DNA of 64,000 nt from Mageeibacillus sp. UBA5438 (lineage in GTDB: Bacteria > Bacillota > Clostridia > Saccharofermentanales > DTU023), in contig DIRK01000058.1 in NCBI GenBank assembly GCA_002427535.1, positions 1 through 64,000 on the forward strand, read 5' to 3'. The stretch's first letter is position 1. Each line of letters starts with the position of its first letter. Below the pieces are notes generated by a model, which saw only the letters and a program-made list of their open reading frames with translations, searched no databases and was not told the origin of the DNA. A program made the translations under genes and the position numbers. Of this stretch, positions 44,232 through 53,251 are shown piece after piece.

Positions 44232-45164
44232 TCACCTCCTCATGGATTCGGCTGACACAAACACACGTTTTGTCCGGCAGAGGCCTCCGCTGATTTCCCC
44301 GATCGCGATGAGCCTTCCTTTGTGTATGAACGCGACCTCCGGTGAATCAACACACTCACAGGAGAAGGACTGGCCGTTTGACAGGCGTACAGCTTCTTCT
44401 TCTGTGAGCGGGTATTGATCCCAATGGGTAAAAACATCCGCTACGGGTATCACCCAATCATGCGCATCCAAAGTGTCAATCTTTGATTCCAGTTCATCTA
44501 ATGTCAGTGCTTTCTGAAGATCGAAATGGCCCACCGAAAGGCGTCTTAAGGCGGCCGCATGCGCGCCGCAACCTAGTCTTTGGCCGAGAAGATCCGCTAA
44601 GGACCGTATGTAAGTTCCGGCACTGACCATGAGTTCGACGGATACTATCGGATAGCCTTGTTCATCTTCCCATAGATTTTTGAAGACGGATTCATACACC
44701 CGGATGGACCGCATCGGGCGTTCAATCTCAATGCCTTGGCGCGCGTATTCGTATAGGGGTTTACCGCGGTGTTTTATGGCGGAATACATCGGAGGCCGCT
44801 GTTCTTTTTCCTCGACCAAGCGTTCAACCTCTTGGCGAATCCGCGATTCATCTTCCAGCCACTTTCGACATTCACCCACATCCGCGATGGGCAAAATGGC
44901 CTCACCCTCAATATCCATGGTAGTGGTGGCATAGCCCAAACGAATGCCCACATGATAGCGTTTGTCCCAATGCAGCATATAGGCGGAGGCTCGTGTGGCC
45001 CGGCCAAAACAGATGGGCAATACGCCCGTCGCGAAAGGGTCAAGTGTCCCTGTGTGACCGACGCGTTTCATCTTTAAAAGGCGCCTGATCCGCGAGACGA
45101 CTCCCGCCGATGTCATCCCCGCCTGTTTGTCAATGATGAGGATTCCGCCGTCCGGATCGTTCAT
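44232..45164 (-). CDS. truB: tRNA pseudouridine55 synthase
   Basis: TruB makes pseudouridine 55 in the T loop of tRNA. The catalytic aspartate lies in GHTGTLDPFATGVLP near residue 40; YVGIRLGY-like (HVGIRLGYATTTMD) and the SAGTYIRSLADLLG motif are present. The C-terminal PUA-like region is complete at 310 residues. It overlaps nrnA by 4 bases. Confidence 0.95.
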   Translation of the reverse strand: MNDPDGGILIIDKQAGMTSAGVVSRIRRLLKMKRVGHTGTLDPFATGVLPICFGRATRASAYMLHWDKRYHVGIRLGYATTTMDIEGEAILPIADVGECRKWLEDESRIRQEVERLVEEKEQRPPMYSAIKHRGKPLYEYARQGIEIERPMRSIRVYESVFKNLWEDEQGYPIVSVELMVSAGTYIRSLADLLGQRLGCGAHAAALRRLSVGHFDLQKALTLDELESKIDTLDAHDWVIPVADVFTHWDQYPLTEEEAVRLSNGQSFSCECVDSPEVAFIHKGRLIAIGEISGGLCRTKRVFVSAESMRR

Positions 45165-46201
45165 TCATGATCGCTTTCTTTTGAACAAATGTTGAGCCAA
45201 TGCTCCGCTTCAACGGCAATTTTCTCCTTGGCCTCATCGATACTTAAGCCTTGCAGGGTCATGCCGGCGGCTTTCACATGGCCTCCGCCATTGAATTGGC
45301 GGGCAAAGGCTTGAGAATCAAAACAGCTGTTGGAACGGATGCTGACGCGGATATCTCCGTTTTCTGATTCAATGAGTAAAAAAACCGCCGCCGCGTCGTC
45401 GGCCGCTCGTATTTCAGACGCGAGATTCGACAGTTCGTCGTCGGGCGCCTCTCTTTTCTCGAGCATCGCACGGCTCACGTGGGCCAAGAGAATACGCCCA
45501 TCGGCCACCGAGGAAATCGTTGAGAAGATATCGCCTTTGATCTGCAGACGGTTGACCGTCGTGCGTTCGTAAAGATTATGGTGAAGGGCCGCTAAATCGA
45601 CGCGGAAGCGCTCCAGCAAAGAAGCGGCTTGTCGCAGGCAAAGCGGCGTGGTGTTGCTGTAGGAGTAGCGCCCTGTGTCCGTGATGGTCCCGGCCAAAAG
45701 CAAGACGGCCATAGTCTCATCGAACAGGGGCCGGCTTAACTGCAATTCAAGTTCCCAGATAAGGCTGAATACGAGCTCACAGGAGGATGAGGCTGATACA
45801 TCGATGAGGTCGAGCATGTCCGGTTCGCCTTCATACACATGGTGATCGACGGCGCCACGAAGGGGGCTGTTTAAATAACACGCGCCTCGTTCACCCATGC
45901 GATCGGCGTCATAGCAGTCAATGGCAATCGCAAGATCCAATGCAGGGCAGTCTTCCATGCCCTCATAAATGATGATTTCTTCTAAACCCGGCAGGTGAGA
46001 AAGTGAGTCGGGCACGGCCTCATCGACCAGGACCGATGTCTCACAGCCCAGCGCGCGTAGCGCGCGGGAGAATGACACCGCCGCTCCGATCGCGTCCGCG
46101 TCAAATCGCTCGTGCGGGAACAGTCCGACGCGGCCGCCGATGGCGGCCAGGTCGATGGCAATCTCAAGCAGTCGGTTCCCCGCTTCCTGAATCGCTTTCA
46201 T
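45161..46201 (-). CDS. nrnA: DHH/DHHA1 phosphoesterase (NrnA-like)
   Basis: NrnA degrades nanoRNA and pAp (and in some species cyclic dinucleotide products). The manganese-binding motifs FPHERFDADAIG, AIDCYDADR and AVDHHVYEG are in the N-terminal half, and the DHHA1 end GGGHVKAAGMTL in the C-terminal half. Start ATG 46201 has AGGAGG in front; the frame further upstream belongs to rbfA. 346 residues. Confidence 0.92.
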   Translation of the reverse strand: MKAIQEAGNRLLEIAIDLAAIGGRVGLFPHERFDADAIGAAVSFSRALRALGCETSVLVDEAVPDSLSHLPGLEEIIIYEGMEDCPALDLAIAIDCYDADRMGERGACYLNSPLRGAVDHHVYEGEPDMLDLIDVSASSSCELVFSLIWELELQLSRPLFDETMAVLLLAGTITDTGRYSYSNTTPLCLRQAASLLERFRVDLAALHHNLYERTTVNRLQIKGDIFSTISSVADGRILLAHVSRAMLEKREAPDDELSNLASEIRAADDAAAVFLLIESENGDIRVSIRSNSCFDSQAFARQFNGGGHVKAAGMTLQGLSIDEAKEKIAVEAEHWLNICSKESDHE

Positions 46202-46553
46202 GACCCACCTCCTGTTCTTTGATACGGCGCAGCAGTTGGTCGATGGCTTCTCCCTCACGAAAACTCTTGTCTTCGATGAAAACAAGGCGTGGGACTTTGC
46301 GCGAGCGAAGCCTTGATGCGAGCTCCGTTCTCAGATAGCCCTTCGCCTTTTCAAAGGCTGCCTTGGCGTCCTTTTGTGCTTCTTCGTCACCGTAAACGCT
46401 GTAATAGACACGCGCGTTCGACAAGTCTCTTGACAGGTCGACACCCGTAATCGACACGCTTTCATTAATTCTGGGATCGTTCAGTTTGCGCTGAACGAGT
46501 TCGGCTAAGATTCGCCGGATTTCATCCCCCATCCGATCCGATCTGTTACGCAT
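46164..46553 (-). CDS. rbfA: Ribosome-binding factor A
   Basis: A KH-like cold-shock factor for 30S maturation. [19 protein letters not shown] at the N-terminus and [20 protein letters not shown] are typical, with [16 protein letters not shown] later. 129 residues. It overlaps infB by 8 bases and nrnA by 38. Confidence 0.93.
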   Translation of the reverse strand: MRNRSDRMGDEIRRILAELVQRKLNDPRINESVSITGVDLSRDLSNARVYYSVYGDEEAQKDAKAAFEKAKGYLRTELASRLRSRKVPRLVFIEDKSFREGEAIDQLLRRIKEQEVGHESDSGSGEPTA

Positions 46554-49383
46554 CCGCCTGTTCCTCCTTCATCGCAAAGAGTTCGATGGTGTCACCCACT
46601 TTGATGTCGTTAAAGCGCTCAAGGCTCAAACCGCATTCATAACCGGCCTGGACTTCCCGGACGTCGTCTTTGAAACGACGAAGTGAGGCAAGCTTTGTTT
46701 CGTAAATGACTACGCCGTCACGCAAGAGGCGTGCGCCGTCGTTGCGGTTGACCCGCCCGTCTGTCACATAACAGCCGGCAATCGTTCCCACGCTCGAAGC
46801 GTGGAAGACGTCGCGCACTTCAATGTGGCCGACAATGACTTCCTTCATGACGGGGCCCAAGAGGCCGCGCATGGCACGCTCCACCTGCTCAATCGCCTCG
46901 TAGATGACGCGGTAGAGGTGGATGTCGATGTTGGAGTCCTGGGCGACCTGTGTGGCGGTTGCGGCCGGCCTTACGTTAAAGCCGATGATGATGGCGTCCG
47001 CGACTTCCGCCAAGCGGATATCGGATTCGGTGATAGCCCCGACCGCTCCGTGGATCACTTTGACACGGATCTTGTCGGTCGAAAGATTTTCCATGGAGGA
47101 GGTCATCGCTTCAACAGAGCCCTGGGCGTCTGCCTTGATGATGATGTTGAGGTCGACGGTTTCCTCGTCGCCCATGCGTTCAAACAAGGTATCAAGTGAC
47201 ATACGCGATGACTGGCGAAGCGCTGATTCGCGCTCTTCCGTACGGCGTTTGTCAACGAGATCGCGAGCGATGCGCTCGTTTTCTACCTGGTAGAGGATGT
47301 CCCCGCCTTCAGGCACATCGGCTAAACCGATAATTTCAACAGGCATGGAAGGTCCTGCCTCTTCAATCTGCTGTCCGCGGTCGTTGTACATGACGCGGAT
47401 GCGTCCGACGGTACTGCCGACCACGACGGCGTCGCCTTGTTTCAGGGTGCCGCGTTGGATCAGGATGGTCGCAAGCGGACCTCTTGAGGTATCGAGTTTC
47501 GCCTCGATGACCGTCCCCTTTGCCTGACGCTTGGGGTTGGCGCGCAGATCGAGCACGTCGGCGGTCAGAAGGATCATCTCTAACAATTCATCCATATTTT
47601 CGCCCGTCTTAGCGGAGACAGGAACGATGGTCGTCTGCCCGCCCCAGTCGGAACCGAGCAAGCCGTATTGCGACAGCTCGCGTTTGACGCGTTCGACGTC
47701 GCCTTGCGGTTTGTCTATTTTGTTGATCGCGACAATGATTTCTGTATTGGCCGCGCGCGCGTGGTTAATCGCTTCCACCGTCTGCGGCATGACACCGTCG
47801 TCGGCCGCGACGACCAGAATGGCGATGTCGGTCACCTGCGCACCTCTGGCGCGTAGCGTTGTAAAGGCTTCATGGCCCGGTGTATCGAGGAAGGTGATCT
47901 GTCTTCCGTCCACTTTTACCGAATAGGCGCCGATATGCTGGGTAATGCCGCCGGCTTCACCTTCAGTGACGGATGATTTGCGGATGTAGTCGAGAATCGA
48001 GGTCTTGCCGTGGTCGACGTGACCCATGACTACGACGACCGGCGGGCGTGAGATAAGATCTTCTTCCTTGTCCTCCGCGTCGTCAAAGAGGATGTCCTCT
48101 TCGGTGACTTCGACCAGTTTTTCACTCGTAATGCCAAATTCGGCGACAATGATTTCAGCAGTGTCGTAGTCGATTTCCTGATTGATCGTCGCCATCACGC
48201 CGAGAGCCATCAGTTTCATGATGACGTCGGCGGTTGTTTTCTTGATTGCTTCTGCTAATTCTTTGACGGTCAGCTGAGACGGGAGTGTCACTTTTGTCAA
48301 CTGAGCGACGGGACGCTTCGGTGCTTCCGCCACGGGTTCAGGTGCGCGTGAACGGCGCCTTCTTGACGAGCGGTCTGCCTGGGTCTGCTGTTCTCTGCGT
48401 CCGCGGTCTCGACTGTTGTCTGCGCGGCTCCGATCGCGTCCTTTTTGAGTGCGCCTGGTTGAGGCACCCGGTTTTTGGGCCGGAGTCTCAAATACGGGCG
48501 GCGCCTCTTGAGGTACCACGGGTTGCGGGCGGCTTTGCGCAGGTCTCGGCGGTCGTTTATCTTCGCGGGGAGGCGCGGGTCTTCGCGTTTGTCGTTCACG
48601 CTCCACTGCGGGCACGTCGCGATCGCTTCCGACATAGCTTCCGCGCTGCGCGCGAAGCGGACGTCCGTCTTCGGTTGTCAACGGACGCGCCGTAGCGGGC
48701 GTCGGTGATACCACCACAGGTGTCGGTTTTGTGATCTGTTCAGTTAAGGGGAGCGAACGCTCTGCCACGCTCAAGGGTTCACGTTTTGTGATTTCTTTTT
48801 TCCTGACTTTGGGTTCAGGTTTTTTGGCCGCGGGCACAATCGGTTCAGGTTTCTTTTCCTTTTTAACGACTTCCTTTTTGACAGGTTTTTCGACCACTGT
48901 CTCTGCCGCCTTCGGCTTCGGAGCCGCTTCTTTAACCGGTTTTTCCGCTTTTTTAGTCACGGCCACCTTTTCAAGTTTTGTCTCAACCGCGGGGATTTCC
49001 TTTTCAACAGGAGCCTCGATTACCTCAGCCTTGACCTCGACTTTGACCGGTTCCGGTTCAGGCAGGGGTTCAGGCTCCGGATCAGGCACTGTTTCTAATT
49101 TAGGGGCAGCCTTTGGTTTTTTGACAATTTTTATGAGCCCCGGGATGACTTTACCCGAGATGCCCTGAATATCAATGGTTGACGGCTCGGGAAGATCTTT
49201 CAATTCCTGATCCGGTTCGGGAATCGCTTGTTCCGATTCCGCATCAGGTACAAGCGGAACGACAGGCTCCTCAACTTCCGGAACAAAATCGATTTCGTCG
49301 AAAATTTTGTCCTTCTTTCGCGCTTCGTCTTCCGTTATAAATCCTGACATGAGCCCTGAATTTGCTTCTTCTCTTTTCGCCAT
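46546..49383 (-). CDS. infB: Translation initiation factor IF-2
   Basis: The GTPase that delivers initiator tRNA. The GTP-binding motif [14 protein letters not shown] is followed by the DTPGHEAF switch and NKIDK; the usual domains III and IV follow to the end. The 430-residue N-terminal part is a low-complexity Pro/Lys/Glu and Arg-rich linker ([16 protein letters not shown]), followed by the IF2_N module [21 protein letters not shown] 49383 lies after GGAGG and overlaps ylxR slightly; 945 residues. Confidence 0.96.
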   Translation of the reverse strand: MAKREEANSGLMSGFITEDEARKKDKIFDEIDFVPEVEEPVVPLVPDAESEQAIPEPDQELKDLPEPSTIDIQGISGKVIPGLIKIVKKPKAAPKLETVPDPEPEPLPEPEPVKVEVKAEVIEAPVEKEIPAVETKLEKVAVTKKAEKPVKEAAPKPKAAETVVEKPVKKEVVKKEKKPEPIVPAAKKPEPKVRKKEITKREPLSVAERSLPLTEQITKPTPVVVSPTPATARPLTTEDGRPLRAQRGSYVGSDRDVPAVERERQTRRPAPPREDKRPPRPAQSRPQPVVPQEAPPVFETPAQKPGASTRRTQKGRDRSRADNSRDRGRREQQTQADRSSRRRRSRAPEPVAEAPKRPVAQLTKVTLPSQLTVKELAEAIKKTTADVIMKLMALGVMATINQEIDYDTAEIIVAEFGITSEKLVEVTEEDILFDDAEDKEEDLISRPPVVVVMGHVDHGKTSILDYIRKSSVTEGEAGGITQHIGAYSVKVDGRQITFLDTPGHEAFTTLRARGAQVTDIAILVVAADDGVMPQTVEAINHARAANTEIIVAINKIDKPQGDVERVKRELSQYGLLGSDWGGQTTIVPVSAKTGENMDELLEMILLTADVLDLRANPKRQAKGTVIEAKLDTSRGPLATILIQRGTLKQGDAVVVGSTVGRIRVMYNDRGQQIEEAGPSMPVEIIGLADVPEGGDILYQVENERIARDLVDKRRTEERESALRQSSRMSLDTLFERMGDEETVDLNIIIKADAQGSVEAMTSSMENLSTDKIRVKVIHGAVGAITESDIRLAEVADAIIIGFNVRPAATATQVAQDSNIDIHLYRVIYEAIEQVERAMRGLLGPVMKEVIVGHIEVRDVFHASSVGTIAGCYVTDGRVNRNDGARLLRDGVVIYETKLASLRRFKDDVREVQAGYECGLSLERFNDIKVGDTIELFAMKEEQADA

Positions 49384-49390
49384 GCTCAGC

Positions 49391-49669
49391 TCATTCCTCC
49401 CGTTTGGCGGTGGCATCTTCCACCGCTTTTTCTAGTTCAATCCAAATCGGCTGCGGCACCGGACGCTTTAGCGCGCGTTCGAGCGACTGCCTTTTTTTTG
49501 CTTTCTCGACGCATTCCTTCTTATAGCAAAGGTAGGCGCCACGCCCTTGTCCCTTGTGGTTCCGGTCGAAGATAACTCCTTCAACGCCGTCTGTCGCGAT
49601 GCGCATAAGCTGCTTTTGAGGGGCAGCATTCCGGCACCCGACACAGGTTCTTTCGGGCTCTTTTCTCAC
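49391..49669 (-). CDS. ylxR: YlxR family RNA-binding protein
   Basis: A 92-residue DUF448 protein with [18 protein letters not shown] and [16 protein letters not shown], the family hallmarks. Always found between nusA and infB; reported to bind RNA and influence RNase P. The L7Ae-like ylxQ gene that usually follows is absent here. Confidence 0.92.
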   Translation of the reverse strand: MRKEPERTCVGCRNAAPQKQLMRIATDGVEGVIFDRNHKGQGRGAYLCYKKECVEKAKKRQSLERALKRPVPQPIWIELEKAVEDATAKREE

Positions 49670-49672
49670 GTT

Positions 49673-50983
49673 TTACGCCTCCGGCTCTTCCTCTGCCAAC
49701 AAATCGATCGTGTCTTCCAGTTGGCCGAGGTAGTCTTCGGCGGATACTTCTTCAATCGCGGGAAGTTCTGTTTCCACTTCCTCATCTTCGATGTTGTCGT
49801 CCCATTCTCCGCGTTCTGCCTCATCGGCGGCTACGGCTTCGTCGAAGTCTGACATCCAGACGGCTTCCAGCATCTCGCGATACTGCGCTTCGCTCTTGAT
49901 ATCGATTTTCCATTCGGTCAGCTTGGCGGCCAGGCGGGCGTTTTGCCCTTCCTTCCCGATGGCTAGCGACAGCTGGTGGTCGGCGACGACCACGCGGGCG
50001 CTTTGGTCTTCTTCGTTCAGGATGACGCGTATAACGCGCGCGGGTGACAGGGCGCTGCTGATGAATTCCGTGATATCCGGATTCCACTCGATGATGTCGA
50101 TTTTCTCACCGTTCAGCTCCGTGATCACGGACTGTACGCGTGTTCCGCGCTGCCCCACGCAGGCGCCGACCGCGTCGATGCTTGCGTCGTGGCTCATGAC
50201 GGCCATCTTGGTGCGGGAGCCGGCTTCGCGCGCGATGTTGACAATTTCAACGATGCCCGCGCCGATCTCAGGCACTTCCTGTTCGAACAGGCGTCTCACA
50301 AGGCCCGGGTGGCTCCTTGAGATCATGATGATCGGGCGGTGGTCGCGCTGGTCGACCTTCATGATGTAAAAGCGCATATGCTTTTTAAAGGTGTAGTTAT
50401 CGAGGCGCGATTGCTGGCTGTAGGGCAGGACAGCCTGTGCGCGTCCGATGTCCACCAACACTTCGTTTCGGTCTCTTCTTTGGACCACGCCGCTTGCAAG
50501 CCCGCCGACGCGTTCTGAAAATTCTTCATGTATGCGAAGTTTCTCGGCCTGCGCGAGTTTTTGGTTAATGACACTTTTGGCGGTCTGTGCGGCTAAACGC
50601 CCGAAATGCGCCGGATCCACTTCGCGTACGAGTTGGTCTCCGAGCTCCAAATCGTCGGACAGGGCTTGGGCCTGTTCCAATGACAATTCACTGTTGGGGT
50701 CGCGTACTTCCTCAACCACGGTCATGGGCTGGTATACCCTCATCTCGCCTGTGCGGCGGTCAATATGCGCCGTGATGCCATCGTTTTCGACCGGTTTAGG
50801 CTCTGTCTCCTGCGTGGGCATGCCCTCGCGTTCACGGCCTTTTTCGCGGTCTTTGGAGCGGATTTCAAACTCGCGGCGATACGCTGCGACAAGCGCGTCT
50901 TCAATCGCTTCTACGAGCGTCTCCATCTCGACGCCGCGTTCTTTTTCCAAAAGCCTTAGAGCTTCAATAAATTCTTGGTTCAT
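49673..50983 (-). CDS. nusA: Transcription elongation/termination factor NusA
   Basis: An N-terminal polymerase-binding domain (1-135) is followed by S1 (EVLVDIGRAQAVLP), KH1 and KH2 (GACVGQRGTRVQ and IGKEGQNARLAAKL). The C-terminal 55 residues are strongly acidic. 436 residues. AAGGAG precedes the ATG. NusA can act back on its own operon through the leader terminator at 51499-51524. Confidence 0.96.
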   Translation of the reverse strand: MNQEFIEALRLLEKERGVEMETLVEAIEDALVAAYRREFEIRSKDREKGREREGMPTQETEPKPVENDGITAHIDRRTGEMRVYQPMTVVEEVRDPNSELSLEQAQALSDDLELGDQLVREVDPAHFGRLAAQTAKSVINQKLAQAEKLRIHEEFSERVGGLASGVVQRRDRNEVLVDIGRAQAVLPYSQQSRLDNYTFKKHMRFYIMKVDQRDHRPIIMISRSHPGLVRRLFEQEVPEIGAGIVEIVNIAREAGSRTKMAVMSHDASIDAVGACVGQRGTRVQSVITELNGEKIDIIEWNPDITEFISSALSPARVIRVILNEEDQSARVVVADHQLSLAIGKEGQNARLAAKLTEWKIDIKSEAQYREMLEAVWMSDFDEAVAADEAERGEWDDNIEDEEVETELPAIEEVSAEDYLGQLEDTIDLLAEEEPEA

Positions 50984-51004
50984 TTGTTCTCCTTATCGAA
51001 CTCA

Positions 51005-51469
51005 TTAAAAGACAATTTCACGCTTCACACTGGCGATCTCTGTAAAGGGAAAAAGTTTCTTTTCGCCTTCTTCAGTTTCAACGCCAACCGACTCCCCGTC
51101 GACCAAAAGTTTCCCGAAGAATCGCTTCTCCCCTTCAACTGCCTTGTACAGGCTCACACGTGCCCACTCGCCTTCATGGCGCAGGCAGTCCTCTAAGGTG
51201 CTAAGCGGGCGGTCGAGTCCGGGCGATGAGACTTCGAATACATCAAAGTCATCGAGCCCCAGTTCATCTGAAATGAGGGGGTCGGCGATTTCACTCAAGC
51301 GTTCACAATCGTCTATCCCCACGCCGCCTTTTTTATCAATGATGAGGCGCAGCACAGTACGTCCGCTTTCGTGCACGTAGCGGGCTTCCAAAAGCGCAAG
51401 CTCAAGTGACTCCGCCAACGGTGCGACGGCATCCTCAATCAGTCGTTTATTTTGTTTGACTGTACTCAT
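51005..51469 (-). CDS. rimP: Ribosome maturation factor RimP
   Basis: RimP assists 30S subunit assembly. The family pattern is present: LELALLEARYVHESGRTVLRL is split here as LELALLEARY and TVLRLIIDKKGGVGIDDCERLS, followed by FDVFEVSSPGLDRPL. 154 residues. It is the first gene of the operon and follows a strong promoter and a leader terminator. Confidence 0.95.
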   Translation of the reverse strand: MSTVKQNKRLIEDAVAPLAESLELALLEARYVHESGRTVLRLIIDKKGGVGIDDCERLSEIADPLISDELGLDDFDVFEVSSPGLDRPLSTLEDCLRHEGEWARVSLYKAVEGEKRFFGKLLVDGESVGVETEEGEKKLFPFTEIASVKREIVF

Positions 51470-51498
51470 CTAAAACCTCAAGTCAAAGTCTTACGACG

Positions 51499-51524
51499 AA
51501 AAGAGCGGGACACCCCGCTCTTTT
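51499..51524 (-). terminator. Intrinsic terminator in the rimP-nusA-infB leader (attenuator)
   Basis: An 11-bp inverted repeat (AAAAGAGCGGG, 4-base loop, CCCGCTCTTTT) lies about 17-42 bases after the expected transcription start and 30 bases before rimP. On the minus strand the tract after the stem is TTTTCGTCG, short and interrupted, the type that needs NusA help. On the plus strand TTTTT follows, but no plus-strand gene ends here. Confidence 0.75.
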
Positions 51525-51547
51525 TCTACAAAATTCGCCGTGAACCC

Positions 51548-51576
51548 ATTATATATGCCTTTAGGGGATGGGTCAA
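51548..51576 (-). promoter_or_regulatory. Promoter of the rimP-nusA-infB operon
   Basis: Minus-strand TTGACC (plus 51571-51576) and TATAAT (plus 51548-51553) with a 17-base spacer. It places the leader terminator inside the transcript. Confidence 0.8.
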
Positions 51577-51606
51577 GGATCCGCAACCTTGATCAATGTC
51601 TCATTT

Positions 51607-51655
51607 ATGGTACCTCTCCACCCTCCTTCTTGTGAAATGATACATCTATGATACC
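51607..51655. promoter_or_regulatory. ATGATAC repeats before the HTH-HipA gene
   Basis: ATGATAC occurs at 51637-51643 and 51648-51654 (11-base period) and a relative, ATGGTACC, at 51607-51614. They lie 40-85 bases before the start of an XRE-HipA gene and may be its autoregulatory operator. I see no convincing -35/-10 pair here. Confidence 0.4.
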
Positions 51656-51692
51656 TTGCCGCTGTAATGACTTTACCCACAGGAGGTGCAAG

Positions 51693-53072
51693 ATGCCTGA
51701 TCCGGCGGATACAACAAAGAAGTGGCGGCAAAACCTCATTGAACGCATCATTCAGGCGCGGACGGAGCAAAAAATGACGCAGGCGCAGCTTGCCCAAATG
51801 GTGGGCACGCAACGTTCTAACATCTCCCGGCTGGAGAGCGGTACGCACAACCCTTCCCTCGATTTCCTGTTGAATGTCGCGAACGCGTTGTCTTTGGAGC
51901 TGGATTTGATTCCAAGGGTCAGGGAAGATTGGAAGGCGACGGAAAATCTTTACGAACTTCGGCTTTATGACCGCGCTTTGCTGGAGTTTAAGTTGGAGGA
52001 ACGAGGTGTCAGTCTGGTGGTAGAGATCACGGAGATACTGAGTCGGGATCCGCATTTATTTCCTCTCGATCTAAGGCTTACGGATGAAGGCGTATTGAGT
52101 TGGCTTAGGCATCGGGTGATCCCCAAAAACCGTGCCTTTGTGGAAGAAATATTGAAAACGCTTGGGCTTTCGGTAGGAAACACGAAGGGGATTATCGACG
52201 TATGCAAGGGATTATCGCTTAACGATAGTTTTTGGGTGGTTCCTCGAGGTTTCCCCGGACGTTTTTCACAGTACAATCTGTATGAAAATGAGTTTTCTGA
52301 AATACTCTCACGGGTAGCGTACACAGGTATTGCACGGAGCAACCCCGCTTTTACCACCTCTCCAGAGCTGACCACAGGAGGGATGCTGCCCAAGGCATGG
52401 CATCGCGTGGCAGAGGGTGACATTTATTTGTACAAGGGTGCTAGCGGAGCTGCCAACACGGGCAATGAACCGTACAGCGAATTCTACGCCTGTCAGATCG
52501 CGCAAGCGATGGGATTGAATGCTATTTTTTATGATCTCGAATACTGGAAGGATATTCTTGCCTCCAAATGCAAACTGTTCACCGACATTGACACCGCCTT
52601 TATCGCGATCGGCCAATTGGGACCCACAGGAGGTTTGCAAGCTTGCTTGGATTACTACGCGGCTTTGGGCGACGATTTCTCAGAAGCGCTGCACAGTATG
52701 CTGGTGTTTGATGCCGTGATCTACAACGAAGATCGGCATTTTGGTAACTTTGGTATTCTGCGTGACAATCTTTCGGGGGCGATCATCTCCCCGGCCCCCA
52801 TCTATGACAACGGACTCTCCCTTTTTAACTACGCGATGCCGGATGATATTTTGCATTTGGATGAGTATGCGAAAACACGTTTTCCGGCCTATGGCGATAT
52901 TTCGTTTGAACGCATCTGCTCCGAAGTGATGGGCAAGCTACAGGCCGAGCAACTTCGCGGTCTTATCGGATTCAAATTCAGACGACATCCGTCGATCAAT
53001 TGGCCCGAAGCACGGCTACAAGCCATTGAAAAACATATTCAGCGCCGTGTCAGGCAGCTTTTGGGACTTTAA
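51693..53072 (+). CDS. XRE-HTH / HipA-like kinase fusion protein
   Basis: A 459-residue protein. Residues 12-70 are a Cro/C1-type HTH (MTQAQLAQMVGTQRSNISRL). The rest resembles HipA kinases: TGGMLPKAWHR (about 228-238), catalytic NEDRHFGNFG (Asp347, Asn352) and the metal-binding APIYDNGLSL (Asp372). In HipBA modules the HTH antitoxin and Ser/Thr kinase toxin are separate; here they are one chain, so the HTH could both repress transcription and hold the kinase in check. The ATG at 51693 follows AGGAGGTG; the longer frame from 51648 lacks a ribosome site. It sits alone between the nusA operon and tRNA-Arg, 7 bases from the tRNA 3' end, a common place for acquired genes. Confidence 0.85.
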   Translation: MPDPADTTKKWRQNLIERIIQARTEQKMTQAQLAQMVGTQRSNISRLESGTHNPSLDFLLNVANALSLELDLIPRVREDWKATENLYELRLYDRALLEFKLEERGVSLVVEITEILSRDPHLFPLDLRLTDEGVLSWLRHRVIPKNRAFVEEILKTLGLSVGNTKGIIDVCKGLSLNDSFWVVPRGFPGRFSQYNLYENEFSEILSRVAYTGIARSNPAFTTSPELTTGGMLPKAWHRVAEGDIYLYKGASGAANTGNEPYSEFYACQIAQAMGLNAIFYDLEYWKDILASKCKLFTDIDTAFIAIGQLGPTGGLQACLDYYAALGDDFSEALHSMLVFDAVIYNEDRHFGNFGILRDNLSGAIISPAPIYDNGLSLFNYAMPDDILHLDEYAKTRFPAYGDISFERICSEVMGKLQAEQLRGLIGFKFRRHPSINWPEARLQAIEKHIQRRVRQLLGL

Positions 53073-53079
53073 GGGTAAT

Positions 53080-53156
53080 TGGTGCGCCAGAAGGGATTCG
53101 AACCCCCGGCCCCTTCCTTAGGAGGGAAGTGCTCTATCCAGCTGAGCTACTGGCGC
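53080..53156 (-). tRNA. tRNA-Arg (anticodon CCU)
   Basis: A complete cloverleaf of 77 bases including an encoded CCA. Acceptor GCGCCAG pairs fully with CTGGCGC; the D stem is GCTC/GAGC; the anticodon stem CTTCC/GGAAG encloses CTCCTAA, giving anticodon CCT; the T loop is TTCGAAT. It reads the rare AGG arginine codon. It lies downstream of the uraA terminator. Confidence 0.95.
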
Positions 53157-53187
53157 ATGCGGTCGGATTGCTTTCGACAGTATAACA

Positions 53188-53218
53188 AAAAACGGCCCCG
53201 GTTGTGCCGGAGCCGTTT
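53188..53218 (-). terminator. Rho-independent terminator after the UraA-type permease
   Basis: ACGGCTCCGG and CCGGGGCCGT (minus strand) form a 10-bp stem with one mismatch around CACAA, followed by TTTTTTG. It lies about 34 bases after the permease stop. Confidence 0.8.
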
Positions 53219-53251
53219 TGTGATCCTAGGATCGTTAGACTAAAGATTCGC

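Noticed and set aside
51499..51524. Terminator for a plus-strand transcript
   Set aside because: No plus-strand gene ends upstream of it; its place just after the rimP promoter makes a leader attenuator the better reading.
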